Of a stretch of DNA of 52,826 nt, positions 34,445 to 43,361 are shown one piece after another. Source of the stretch: Saprospiraceae bacterium. GTDB lineage: Bacteria > Bacteroidota > Bacteroidia > Chitinophagales > Saprospiraceae. The translations under genes and the position numbers were made by a program. Location of the stretch: NCBI GenBank assembly GCA_020848695.1, contig JADLHT010000041.1, positions 1-52,826 of the forward strand, in the 5' to 3' direction. Each line of letters begins with the position of its first letter. Positions within the stretch are counted from its first letter, which is position 1. Under the pieces are notes generated by a model. That model saw only the letters and a program-made list of their open reading frames with translations. It did no database searches and was not told the origin of the DNA.

Positions 34445-37069
34445 ATGCGAAGTATAATATTCTTTTTATTGGTTTGTTGTAAGGCTTGGGCGCAGGATAC
34501 GACAGCTCTGTTTATTTATTCAGACACTTTGATCAACGAGTCCTTGATTAAGAAAGACAGCTTAATAATCCGAGGATCACAATTGTATCTTGCCAGTAAT
34601 GATTCAATTACTGAACCGGTTGATTACAGTTCTCGTGATAGCAGTGTATTTGATTTAAAAAATCGCTACATTTATCTATACGGCGATGCATGGATCAAGT
34701 ATCAGACGATGGAGTTACGTGCAGATTATATAATAATTGATTTAAACAAGAGTGAAATTGAAGCACAGCCGTTAAGGGATAGTATGAATGTGCCAACAGG
34801 AGTTCCAAAATTTAAAGATGGCGAGCAGAGCTTTGATGCACAAAACATAAGATATAACTTTAAATCCAAGAGAGGTATAGTTAAAGAAGTTGTTACCAAA
34901 GAGTCCGACATTTATATCCATGGGGCGTTGAGCAAGTTTATTTCCAAAGATGCTGAACACAGTACAGATAATACCGTTTATAATTCTCATGGAATTTTTA
35001 CGACCTGCGATGCACCTGAGCCTCATTTTGGAATCTACAGCTCCAAGCAGAAAATAGTTCCCAATAAGTTAATTGTAGTTGGACCCTCTATTGTTAAAAT
35101 ACACGATGTTCCGGCTCCACCACTGATGTTGCCTTTTGGATTTTTTCCGATCTCCAAGAACAAAGCCTCCGGCTTGATATTTCCAAAAAATTATATTTAT
35201 GATCCAAATTATGGTTTTGGATTGCAGGGTGTTGGATATTATTTTCCAATTAGTGATTATGTTGATCTGAAATTAACCTCAGATATCTGGTTTAAAGGTT
35301 CCTTTAGTCTCAATTCGGACATTCAGTATACAAAGAGATACAAGTATCGTGGAGATGCGCGCTTTGTATATCAGAATCTTCGAGCAGAATTAGAGAATTC
35401 ATATAAAAAGCAATTAACACGAGTGTTTTCTATCCGTATGAATCATAGCCAACTTCAGGGAGCACATCCTTACAGGCAGATTGGTGGAAATGTTGATTTT
35501 TCTATCAATCCAAATTTTAGATTAACCAACAGGGATGCATCCAGTGTGCTTAAAACAACAATCAGTTCAAATTTTAATTTGGCATACCAGATTCCAAATT
35601 CTAAACTCAGTTTTAATATCGGAATGCAGCATAGCCAAAATCTGGTCACCAGGAATATCAGTATCAACTTCCCATCTATAGATCTGAACTTACGACCAAT
35701 AAATCCATTTAAAAGTAAATCAAAAGTTTCGGCAACAGAAAAATGGTATGAGAAAATTACATTGAACTATAATTCTAAAATTAGAAGCAATATCAGTTCA
35801 ATTGACACTGTGCTTTTTTCAAATCCCAATTGGAATGATTTAAAGTATGGAGCAAGGCATAATCTTACCATGGATCTGAGTTTTAAAATATTAAAATATA
35901 TAAATCTCGTTCCAAGTATAAATTACAGTGAAGAATGGTTCTTCAAAGACCTGCAATTGAACTTTAATCCGGATACTATTTTTAGGACTAATCCCAATTT
36001 ACCCAATGTAATTGATACCGTCTATGGTCAACTTGATACCATTATAAGTAAGAAGTTTGGTGCCCTACGTGAATTAAGTGCCGGAGCAAGTTTAAGTACT
36101 CAGATTTATGGTCAATGGCTATTAAAAAAAGGCTTAATTAGAGGAATAAGACATGTAGTTTCTCCTTCTGTTACATTTTCTTATGCTCCTGATTATAGAA
36201 TGGCACCATTCAATTATATTAGGACAAGCCAATCGGATTCGAGACCACAATACAATAATCCAATCAATTACCTCAGATATTACAACAGTCCATTTAACAC
36301 AGGTTCGGTTGGATTTAGTAATTTAAGTATTAATTACACCATCAATAATAGGGTTGAAACAAAATACTATTCTAAAAGAGATTCCAATACTAAGAAATTT
36401 ACCTTATTAGATAATCTTGCACTCAGCGGAAATTATATGCCCTTGGAAGATTCGTTCAAATTGTCCAAGATTACCGGGATTAGCAGAATGACTTTTTTTA
36501 AAGGGATTAGCAGTTTAAATATTAATTTTCGACTGGATCCATATGGCAGACAGATTGAAAATGGAGTTGAGAGGAGAGTCAATGAATTTGCCGTCAATAC
36601 ACAAAAGCAACTTTTTATCTTTGAAAATTTAACCTTGGCCCTGACTACCGGTTTTACCATTCCTCGTTTAATCAGGTTATTTGCTGGGAATAAAACGACA
36701 ACTGAAACTTTGCCTAGTTTTGGTTCCATTTTTGAATCGTTTAGCATAAATCATTTAATAGGATATGAGCTGAGCAGACAGAAAAATGGTGTGGATTCAT
36801 TTTATCAGTCCATCAATACTATCTATGCCAACGGAAATATTCCCTTGACAGTAAAGTGGAGTATCAATATCGGATCTATTGGATATGATATTAAGAACAA
36901 AACATTTACCTATCCTGATTTTGGTTTCGAAAGAGATTTACATTGCTGGAGAATGAATTTTAAATACTTCCCATCATCCAGAGCATTTCAGTTTTTTATT
37001 GGTGTAAAACCCGGATCTCTTGATTTTATCAAAATACCTAATAATCGAAATATCGTAGGTGGCTTTTAA
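34445..37069 (+). CDS. LPS-assembly protein LptD-like (OstA) outer-membrane protein
   Basis: An 874-residue outer-membrane protein that should place lipopolysaccharide in the outer leaflet. Signal peptide MRSIIFFLLVCCKAWAQ. An OstA/LptA-like beta-jellyroll lies at about 70-170: IYLYGDAWIKYQTMELRADY, FDAQNIRYNFKSKRGIVKEV. It is followed by the family segment FTTCDAPEPHFGIYSSKQKI and PLMLPFGFFPISKNKASGLI and then a long beta-barrel of about 650 residues. Bacteroidota LptD is longer and more divergent than the proteobacterial protein. It is divergent from the amidase gene, with 71 bp between starts. The symbol lptD would apply by homology; partner LptE is not visible here. Confidence 0.88.
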   Translation: MRSIIFFLLVCCKAWAQDTTALFIYSDTLINESLIKKDSLIIRGSQLYLASNDSITEPVDYSSRDSSVFDLKNRYIYLYGDAWIKYQTMELRADYIIIDLNKSEIEAQPLRDSMNVPTGVPKFKDGEQSFDAQNIRYNFKSKRGIVKEVVTKESDIYIHGALSKFISKDAEHSTDNTVYNSHGIFTTCDAPEPHFGIYSSKQKIVPNKLIVVGPSIVKIHDVPAPPLMLPFGFFPISKNKASGLIFPKNYIYDPNYGFGLQGVGYYFPISDYVDLKLTSDIWFKGSFSLNSDIQYTKRYKYRGDARFVYQNLRAELENSYKKQLTRVFSIRMNHSQLQGAHPYRQIGGNVDFSINPNFRLTNRDASSVLKTTISSNFNLAYQIPNSKLSFNIGMQHSQNLVTRNISINFPSIDLNLRPINPFKSKSKVSATEKWYEKITLNYNSKIRSNISSIDTVLFSNPNWNDLKYGARHNLTMDLSFKILKYINLVPSINYSEEWFFKDLQLNFNPDTIFRTNPNLPNVIDTVYGQLDTIISKKFGALRELSAGASLSTQIYGQWLLKKGLIRGIRHVVSPSVTFSYAPDYRMAPFNYIRTSQSDSRPQYNNPINYLRYYNSPFNTGSVGFSNLSINYTINNRVETKYYSKRDSNTKKFTLLDNLALSGNYMPLEDSFKLSKITGISRMTFFKGISSLNINFRLDPYGRQIENGVERRVNEFAVNTQKQLFIFENLTLALTTGFTIPRLIRLFAGNKTTTETLPSFGSIFESFSINHLIGYELSRQKNGVDSFYQSINTIYANGNIPLTVKWSINIGSIGYDIKNKTFTYPDFGFERDLHCWRMNFKYFPSSRAFQFFIGVKPGSLDFIKIPNNRNIVGGF

Positions 37070-37087
37070 TTTTATTTAATCAGCGAA

Positions 37088-37642
37088 TTATCTGATGAAA
37101 TACTGATGATAATGAATAAGTATAAAGCTTGCAACTAGAACCAAGGAGTTCAAATCTTCGTTTTTGGAATAGTTGACAACCCAGTCTCTCGGATCCAAAG
37201 AATAGATATTGGATAATTCGAAAACAAGTTCATTCTTTGAATTTTTTACTGAGCCAAATAATCCATTGGTATTCAATTGCAATGTAAAATCATAGAATTG
37301 TTGGTTATCATTTAGTTTCCATTGATCAAAATGTCCAGGCCAGATTGGAGCAAAGTTCAATCTTGATGTTGAAAACTGAAGATCATAAAGATCCAGGTTT
37401 TCTTTCCAGCGGCGTTTTATAAATCCTGAATTTTCCCCTAATCGAATATTCCAGGTATTGAAGACATCATGTGGAATTCCGCTTGAATTCAGCTCGCCTA
37501 TTTCAACTTCATTGCTATCGTATAGAATCCAATTGTTTAGAGTATGATCATAAGCTGATGAAACAAAAGTAATGTTCTGTGCAATTATAACATTACAAGA
37601 CCATGAAAGAAGAAAAATGAGTGATCTAGAAAGGAAGATCAT
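37088..37642 (-). CDS. Exported hypothetical protein
   Basis: About 184 residues from the ATG at 37642, whose product starts MIFLSRSLIFLLSWSCNVII with a cleavage site near IIAQ; an upstream ATG at 37684 would lengthen the N-terminus without improving the signal peptide. The mature part is beta-rich with many aromatic residues (NNWILYDSNEVEIGELNSSG; IWPGHFDQWKLNDNQQFYDF) and no cysteine motif or known domain. The last residues FILIHYHQYFIR are hydrophobic and basic. It overlaps the end of the DUF3127 gene by 17 bp, so it is probably translated from the same mRNA. Function unknown. Confidence 0.7.
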   Translation of the reverse strand: MIFLSRSLIFLLSWSCNVIIAQNITFVSSAYDHTLNNWILYDSNEVEIGELNSSGIPHDVFNTWNIRLGENSGFIKRRWKENLDLYDLQFSTSRLNFAPIWPGHFDQWKLNDNQQFYDFTLQLNTNGLFGSVKNSKNELVFELSNIYSLDPRDWVVNYSKNEDLNSLVLVASFILIHYHQYFIR

Positions 37643-37988
37643 CAAAACTATCAGAAGACTTGGAGAATTGTCCCGAAGATTCATCCTGATTCACCAATGA
37701 TTCACCGGCAGGTGAAGATGAGTCGCCTTCTTTTTCAATTTTCCAGGCTTGAAGGTTGGTAAAATATTTGTCATTCCATTCTCTTCCTTTGAGATCAAAA
37801 AAGACATTGATGACATCTCCTTCATTGAAGTTGTCAACAATCGAACAACGATCCTGGGTCAATTGAAACTTAATCATCTGAGGGTATTGTTCTTGTGACT
37901 GAATGACAAATTCACGTGTTTGAAAATTTGCAGTCTTACTTTCTATTTCAAATTTTTTATGAAGCTTACCGCTGATATTAAAAGCCAT
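37626..37988 (-). CDS. DUF3127 domain-containing protein (OB-fold-like)
   Basis: A 120-residue soluble protein. The core (1-90) matches DUF3127, a Bacteroidota family with the look of a single-strand DNA-binding OB fold: MAFNISGKLHKKFEIESKTA, FQTREFVIQSQEQYPQMIKF, and GREWNDKYFTNLQAWKIEKE. The C-terminal 30 residues are acidic and Ser-rich and end SFDDLPF, much like the acidic tail of SSB proteins (DDLPF resembles the SSB DDDIPF tip). A nucleic-acid-binding role is therefore suggestive but unproven. It is followed by an overlapping exported-protein gene. Confidence 0.87.
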   Translation of the reverse strand: MAFNISGKLHKKFEIESKTANFQTREFVIQSQEQYPQMIKFQLTQDRCSIVDNFNEGDVINVFFDLKGREWNDKYFTNLQAWKIEKEGDSSSPAGESLVNQDESSGQFSKSSDSFDDLPF

Positions 37989-38232
37989 AGTTATAAAATG
38001 AACAGTAAATGTAAGACATTATAAGCGATTTCATAAGGGTTAATTGAAGAGAAGGATTTTTTAATCTTAACTGAAGATTAGCTTCAGAAATATTCAGCAA
38101 ATTTATTGGGTATAATGAATTGGTTATACATATATTTTATTAATAAGCATAAGATTTGTAAACCATAAACAACTATTAATCAACTTAATATATATTAATA
38201 ATAAAAATATTAAAAAATATTTTATATATAAT

Positions 38233-38263
38233 TTTGCAAAAGCTATTCCTTGGTCTATCTTTG
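38233..38263 (+). promoter_or_regulatory. Bacteroidota-type promoter of the 1304-residue cargo gene
   Basis: TTTG (38233-38236), a 19-bp spacer and TATCTTTG (38256-38263) match TTTG-N19-TAnnTTTG exactly. An AT-rich upstream segment could act as an UP-like element. Transcription should start near 38270. Confidence 0.75.
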
Positions 38264-38301
38264 TCTCATTGTTCTGCTTGAAGTAGAGCAATCCAACTGA
38301 G

Positions 38302-38322
38302 ATGTATGAATTCTTCATACAT
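38302..38322. repeat. Perfect inverted repeat in the leader
   Basis: Arms ATGTATGAA and TTCATACAT with a TTC centre. It lies about 30-50 nt downstream of the predicted transcript start, so it could be an operator or an RNA hairpin. Confidence 0.65.
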
Positions 38323-38420
38323 GAAATTTCAATGATAGTTTTTCTTACCTAAGAAATATCAGACAATAACCTTAAAGCAGTTTTGTCTGATTTCGGATAC
38401 TGTAAAATGATATTTTAAAC

Positions 38421-38439
38421 TCAACCCTTCGCGGGTTGA
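38421..38439 (+). repeat. GC-rich hairpin just before the start codon
   Basis: TCAACCC, loop TTCGC, GGGTTGA: a perfect 7-bp stem ending 22 nt before the ATG at 38462. There is no T run, so it is unlikely to be a terminator. A similar short palindrome (ACCC-TGCG-GGGT) lies inside the coding sequence at 38505-38516. Confidence 0.65.
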
Positions 38440-38461
38440 TTAACCTTAAACCTTCAAAGCA

Positions 38462-41400
38462 ATGGGACTAAATGTCGCATCATGTTTTAAAGTAAGAAAA
38501 CTACACCCTGCGGGGTCAACTACAATTATTTCAGGTTTATTCCTGATCTTATTTTTTTCACTTTCACTTAGATTAGAAGCTCAGTGTGCACTTGCCTGTA
38601 AGGGAAAGCTCAATGTTTCTCTGGCAGAAAGATGCGAGGCTGTACTGGATCCTTCTCAAATGCTAACGGGTGGTTTGGATTGCCCAAATGCAAAATTCAG
38701 AGTGGATATTCTGGATTATGGTATGAAACCCATTGTCAGTAATCCGGTAATCACTGAAGATTATTTAGGCATGACCTTGATAGCAAAAGTGTATGATTCA
38801 ACCAGTACCAATTCTTGCTGGTCCTCTATTTTAATTGAAGAGAAACATGCTCCGGTTGTTCTGTGTAGAAAAGGAAATGTTTATTGTAATGACAGTGCGA
38901 TTCATTACCCACCTATATTCTACGATTATTGTGATCCCAATCCAACCATTAAGAAAACCTGGGAATCCATCACTAACTTTCCCTGCGATTCTCATTTTAT
39001 AAAATTGGTTGTTAGAGCTTGGGTAGCTGAAGACTCCAGAGGAAACAGATCATGGCCCTGCGTTGATTCATTATGGGTACAAAGAGTACAAATTGACTCT
39101 ATAGAGTATCCTAAGGATTATGTCAAAGCAGATGATTGTGCAATTGAGTGCAATGCAAACTACCCAAAGGATGCAAATGGAAATCCACATCCGGACTATA
39201 CAGGCTCGCCTTCCTTGCATGGTGTTCCGATTTGGCCGGAGTACAATGTCTATTGTAATCTAGCGGTATCCTATGAAGATTTTCCGATTTTTGATCAGCC
39301 TTGTAAAAAGAAAATTTTAAGAATTTGGAGAGTTGTGGAATGGTGGTGCAGTACGGCAAATATTAGAACACACCAACAGTATATTGAAATTGCAGATACA
39401 AAAGGACCTTATGTTCATTGTCCTTATGATCTTACGGTTAGTACAACTTCCGGCTATAAATGTGAAGCACATTTTCCGCTTCCACCGGTTGAAGCACATG
39501 ACTCTTGTCAAAATTCGCTTACTTATGAAATCTATTCTGACGGACTTTTAGTCTCTCGTGAGAATGGAGGATACGTTACATTACCGGTAGGATATCATGA
39601 TGTCGAATACCGTGTTCTGGATGGATGTTACAATTCATCGAGTTGTCATGTAGTTGTTACCGTCGAAGACAACAATCCACCTGTTGCAGTATGTGACAAT
39701 GGTACGGTTGTAACCATGTCAAGATCTGATTCAATTCATGTATATGCGGAAGTATTTGATGACGGCTCGCATGATGAATGCCATTTAGACAGTTTTCTGG
39801 TCCGAAGAATGGATAATGGTGCGCCTTGTTTGTTTCAGGATAATGTTTTTAGGCCTTATGTAAGTTTTTGTTGCGAGGATGTTGGAAAGACTATAATGGT
39901 TGTGTTTCGAGTCGTAGATGAAAGCGGTAATACCAACGAGTGTATGGTTGAGGTTGATGTTCAAGATAAAACTCCACCAACCATCTCTTGTCCTCATGAT
40001 TACACGATTAATTGTCACAATCATGTCGATACTACAAATCTTACAAAATTCGGTGGACCAAACTATTCCGATAATTGTGTAGTTACGATGACCGAAAGGG
40101 TTGATACCGTTTTAAATCAATGTAAATTGGGTTATTTCCAAAGAAATTTTATTGTAATAGACAATATGCAAAGAAGGGATTCTTGTTTTCAGAGGATTCA
40201 TGTGGTGAATCCGAATCCATTCGAGGAGCATCAGATAATCTGGCCACGAGATACAACTATCTACGTCTGTGGAAGAAATGTAGATCCAAATAATCTTCCC
40301 GAAGGTTACAATTACCCAAAATTCCTGGATGTAGAATGTTCGCTGCCGGCACATAGTTATGTGGATGAGGTATTTAATTATATTGAAGATTCTTCTTTGT
40401 GTTTTAAAGTATTAAGACGGTGGAAAGTAATTGATTGGTGTCAACAACACATTGATTCAAGCGGTAACAAGTATTTTGAAACCTGGGAGCATCTTCAACT
40501 AATAAAAGTTGCTAATAAGAATCCACCGAAAATTGAAGATGATTGCGAACCTATAACCGTCTGCTTAAGTGGAAATGATTGTACAAAAGCACCGGTGAGA
40601 ATATCTCACAGAGCATCTGACGACTGTACTCCGGTAGAGCTTCTGAGGTCTGCTTTTAAATTAGATTATTACAATAATGGTATTATTGACAGCATTTATC
40701 ATGTTGCCGGTCCGGCAATAGGTTGGGATGGAGAACTGCCATTGGGTACGCACAAATTCTTTTGGATATTTGAAGATCAGTGTGGTAATGAAGAAATTTG
40801 TTCACAGATTGTTTCTGTTGTAAATTGTAAAATTCCAACTGCTTATTGTTTAACGGGAATAGCTGTAAATCTAAGTTCTCAGGATGTTGATGGAGATGGA
40901 AAGCCGGAAGGTGTTATTGATGTGTGGGCTAGTGATATTGATCATGGATCGTTCCAGATCTGCGGAAATCCTGTTGTTTTATCGTTTTCAAGAGATAGTG
41001 CAGATCGATTCAGAAGATACAACTGTGATAGTCTGGGACAAAGAAAAGTAACTCTATGGGTTACGGATCAAATTACAGGACTTCAGGATCGATGCATTAG
41101 TACAGTAACCATTCAGGATAACAACGGCTATTGTAAGGGAGGAAACATTGTTCCGGGTCGGGTAGCAGGTCTTGTAAGCACACCGGACAACAGACCTATT
41201 CCATCCACACTAATTACGATTCAGGGAAATAATCAATCCGTTGAGAAGTTAGCCAATAAAGAATATGAATTTAAAGATTTATTATTAGGAAGTAATTATA
41301 CAATAAGCGTCCAGAATGATCAAGATTATCTGAATGGTATTAGTACGCTTGATATTGTGAAGATTCAAAAACACATTTTAGGCAAAGAGAACTTTTCAAA

Positions 41401-42376
41401 TGTATGGCAGTATTGGGCTGCTGATGTAACCAATGATGAAAAAATTACGAGTGCTGATATTTCTGCACTGAGAAGATTAATATTGGGAATTGATACCAAG
41501 TTAAAAAATTCTAAGTCCTGGAACTTTGTTATTAATACTTATCAGTTTCCAGACCTGGAAAATCCTTGGCAAGAAAGGATTCCCAATAGTTATCATTACT
41601 CAGGGATCTCAGGAGAAATGAATTATACGGATTTTTACGGTGTAAAAGTTGGAGATGTAAGTCAGACAAGCTGGAGTGCAATTAATGGGAATATTGAATC
41701 TAGAACAAAAGGAGAAGTGCATCTTTTTGCACAAGTTTTAGATGATCATAAAGTTGGATTTTTTACAGATCATGATTTTTCAACGGAAGGAATGCAGTTT
41801 ACTTTACATTTTAATGCTGAAAAGTATAGGCTCAACAAGTTGAGTTCAGGTCAACTGATAATTGAAAATAGTCACATTGGTTATCAATACACTTCTGGTG
41901 GTTTGTTATTGGTTTCTTGGAATGCAAGTGAGGAAGTTGAGGTTTCAAAATCAAGGTCCTTATTTGTGCTTGAGTTTGATCAAAAAATAGACATTGATGT
42001 ATTAAATGGAATTTCAATCAGTTCGGACGTACTGCAAGCTGAGTCTTATAATGCCCTTGAAGAATTGACTGAATTGAAATGGAGAGATAGCGCAGAGACT
42101 ACTCAGCTGGAAGAAATAATTGTTGGATCTCCGGTTCCTAATCCGTTCTACGATTATACTTCAATAATGATAGAGGCTACAACACCTTCACAAATAAAAT
42201 ATACAATTAGCGATCTGGACGGAAGTATATTAAAGGAAAATGAAACCATACTAAATCATGGTAAAAACCAAATAAGGATCAAAGGAAATGAATTAGCAAA
42301 GCCAGGAATATATCTCTTAAAGATAGAAGCTCCCGGAATTGTAAAGAGTATGAAATTGGTGAAGATTGATCACTAG
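38462..42376 (+). CDS. Large cysteine-rich T9SS cargo protein with HYR-like modules and dockerin-like domain
   Basis: A 1304-residue secreted protein. The N-terminus has a long basic n-region (MGLNVASCFKVRKLHPAG) before the hydrophobic signal core and cleavage near LRLEAQ. Residues about 45-880 are repeated cysteine-rich beta modules of HYR type, for example PYDLTVSTTSGYKC, TISCPHDYTINCHN and DTTIYVCGRNVDPNN. The module AYCLTGIAVNLSSQDVDGDG is shared with the protein at 26699. A carboxypeptidase-regulatory-like domain follows (about 895-950, GRVAGLVSTPDNRPIPSTLI), then a dockerin type I-like pair (about 955-1010, STLDIVKIQKHILGK and AADVTNDEKITSADISALRR). The last about 85 residues are a T9SS sorting domain (VPNPFYDYTSIMIEA, KPGIYLLKIE). 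Structural surface role likely. Confidence 0.88.
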   Translation: MGLNVASCFKVRKLHPAGSTTIISGLFLILFFSLSLRLEAQCALACKGKLNVSLAERCEAVLDPSQMLTGGLDCPNAKFRVDILDYGMKPIVSNPVITEDYLGMTLIAKVYDSTSTNSCWSSILIEEKHAPVVLCRKGNVYCNDSAIHYPPIFYDYCDPNPTIKKTWESITNFPCDSHFIKLVVRAWVAEDSRGNRSWPCVDSLWVQRVQIDSIEYPKDYVKADDCAIECNANYPKDANGNPHPDYTGSPSLHGVPIWPEYNVYCNLAVSYEDFPIFDQPCKKKILRIWRVVEWWCSTANIRTHQQYIEIADTKGPYVHCPYDLTVSTTSGYKCEAHFPLPPVEAHDSCQNSLTYEIYSDGLLVSRENGGYVTLPVGYHDVEYRVLDGCYNSSSCHVVVTVEDNNPPVAVCDNGTVVTMSRSDSIHVYAEVFDDGSHDECHLDSFLVRRMDNGAPCLFQDNVFRPYVSFCCEDVGKTIMVVFRVVDESGNTNECMVEVDVQDKTPPTISCPHDYTINCHNHVDTTNLTKFGGPNYSDNCVVTMTERVDTVLNQCKLGYFQRNFIVIDNMQRRDSCFQRIHVVNPNPFEEHQIIWPRDTTIYVCGRNVDPNNLPEGYNYPKFLDVECSLPAHSYVDEVFNYIEDSSLCFKVLRRWKVIDWCQQHIDSSGNKYFETWEHLQLIKVANKNPPKIEDDCEPITVCLSGNDCTKAPVRISHRASDDCTPVELLRSAFKLDYYNNGIIDSIYHVAGPAIGWDGELPLGTHKFFWIFEDQCGNEEICSQIVSVVNCKIPTAYCLTGIAVNLSSQDVDGDGKPEGVIDVWASDIDHGSFQICGNPVVLSFSRDSADRFRRYNCDSLGQRKVTLWVTDQITGLQDRCISTVTIQDNNGYCKGGNIVPGRVAGLVSTPDNRPIPSTLITIQGNNQSVEKLANKEYEFKDLLLGSNYTISVQNDQDYLNGISTLDIVKIQKHILGKENFSNVWQYWAADVTNDEKITSADISALRRLILGIDTKLKNSKSWNFVINTYQFPDLENPWQERIPNSYHYSGISGEMNYTDFYGVKVGDVSQTSWSAINGNIESRTKGEVHLFAQVLDDHKVGFFTDHDFSTEGMQFTLHFNAEKYRLNKLSSGQLIIENSHIGYQYTSGGLLLVSWNASEEVEVSKSRSLFVLEFDQKIDIDVLNGISISSDVLQAESYNALEELTELKWRDSAETTQLEEIIVGSPVPNPFYDYTSIMIEATTPSQIKYTISDLDGSILKENETILNHGKNQIRIKGNELAKPGIYLLKIEAPGIVKSMKLVKIDH

Positions 42377-42405
42377 GCTTTAAGGTTTAATATCATAATT
42401 ACAGT

Positions 42406-42440
42406 ACCCTTCAGGAGATAAGAATTCTGAAGGGTTTTTT
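42406..42440 (+). terminator. Intrinsic terminator after the 1304-residue cargo gene
   Basis: Perfect 9-bp stem ACCCTTCAG (42406-42414) and CTGAAGGGT (42427-42435) followed by six Ts overlapping the stem end. It lies 30 bp after the stop and 22 bp before the convergent comEA-like stop. Confidence 0.88.
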
Positions 42441-42461
42441 ATTTAATAGGATTCAGTTCGT

Positions 42462-43361
42462 CTAATCAAAGTTCAGATAGGGAGCGATTTTGACCAACCA
42501 ATCTGTTGAAAAAATTTTTGTTTCAGCTAGTTCTTTCAAGGAGTAAATCTTTTCGTGTTGCCTTCTATAGTTTACTATAAATTTTGCTTCATTGTAATTG
42601 ATGTAAGGATGTGCATTCAACTCATCAATATCAGAACTATTGACCTTTAGTTTAGTGATTAATGGTGTACAACTGATCAAGTCTTTTATCTTGTTAAATA
42701 CAGAATCTTCCAAATGATAGATTTCTCTTAGCTGATTAATAGATACAAATCCATTTAAAGATTCTTTGTACCTAAGTATTCGAAAGGCAAGTTTTGCTCC
42801 AATACCCGGAAGCTGTTCCAGATCACTTTGTGTCGCAGAATTAATCTCAATGCGTTGAATAGACCTGTCATTGTTTTTAATCATAGCCGGAGTTATTGGC
42901 TTGCTGTTGGTTTTTTCGGATATTTTGAAATGTTTTTTGATCTGATTATACTTTGAAGGACTTATTCCATAAATTTTTTTCAAATCTTCAATTTTTTTGA
43001 ATCTGGCTCCTGTCTGCAGATATTTCTGAATTGTAAGCTGTGTTTTTTCGGATATTCCAATTTTCCTGGCTTCTTCGGCGGTCATGGTATTTGGATCAAC
43101 AATAATATTTTGTACATTAGATTTTGTGTGCAATACTTCTGTTTTTTGTAATTCAGTTCTTGAGGTCGTTGGATCAGAATTTTTATTCTTTTCCGATGTA
43201 GAGTCTATTTTGTTATAATCAGCTGTCAGGGATGTAATATTTCTTGAAGGTCTATAGATGAAATAGGGGATAACGATACTTATAAAAAGGATAAATAAAA
43301 GGGTAAAGAGGCCCAATCTTTCTTTCTTGTTAAGGTAAATGTTGTTAGATAAATGGCTCAT
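42462..43361 (-). CDS. ComEA-like helix-hairpin-helix protein
   Basis: A 299-residue protein with one N-terminal transmembrane helix (about 18-37, LFTLLFILFISIVIPYFIY) and a Ser/Thr/Lys-rich linker. Three HhH-type modules follow: TAEEARKIGISEKTQLTIQK (about 93-150), IEINSATQSDLEQLPGIGAK followed by LAFRILRYKESLNGFVSINQ (about 172-230), and VNSSDIDELNAHPYINYNEA (about 238-299). The middle one is the best match to the ComEA DNA-binding motif. It likely binds incoming DNA at the cell envelope for natural transformation. Its start overlaps the comEC stop by 4 bp, so the two are coupled. Bacteroidota members of this family are often annotated only as HhH proteins; the competence role is inferred from comEC. 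Confidence 0.85.
   Translation of the reverse strand: MSHLSNNIYLNKKERLGLFTLLFILFISIVIPYFIYRPSRNITSLTADYNKIDSTSEKNKNSDPTTSRTELQKTEVLHTKSNVQNIIVDPNTMTAEEARKIGISEKTQLTIQKYLQTGARFKKIEDLKKIYGISPSKYNQIKKHFKISEKTNSKPITPAMIKNNDRSIQRIEINSATQSDLEQLPGIGAKLAFRILRYKESLNGFVSINQLREIYHLEDSVFNKIKDLISCTPLITKLKVNSSDIDELNAHPYINYNEAKFIVNYRRQHEKIYSLKELAETKIFSTDWLVKIAPYLNFD

Larger units (their letters stand above)
37989..38461. other. Long intergenic leader of the 1304-residue cargo gene
   Basis: A 473-bp gap with no credible gene; a 64-codon minus-strand frame at 38124-38318 has no support. It holds a very AT-rich stretch (about 38140-38235), a good Bacteroidota-type promoter (38233-38263), a perfect inverted repeat (38302-38322) and a GC-rich hairpin (38421-38439) just before the start codon. 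The predicted leader is about 190 nt. Confidence 0.7.

Noticed and set aside
2228-38204. 18-bp identity between 2228-2245 and 38187-38204 (AT-only sequence)
   Set aside because: Both lie in almost pure A/T stretches, where such matches arise easily; no other shared flanking sequence.
38124-38318. 64-codon minus-strand frame in the leader of the cargo gene
   Set aside because: Low-complexity, Ile/Tyr-rich translation of AT-rich DNA overlapping a good plus-strand promoter; no family resemblance.
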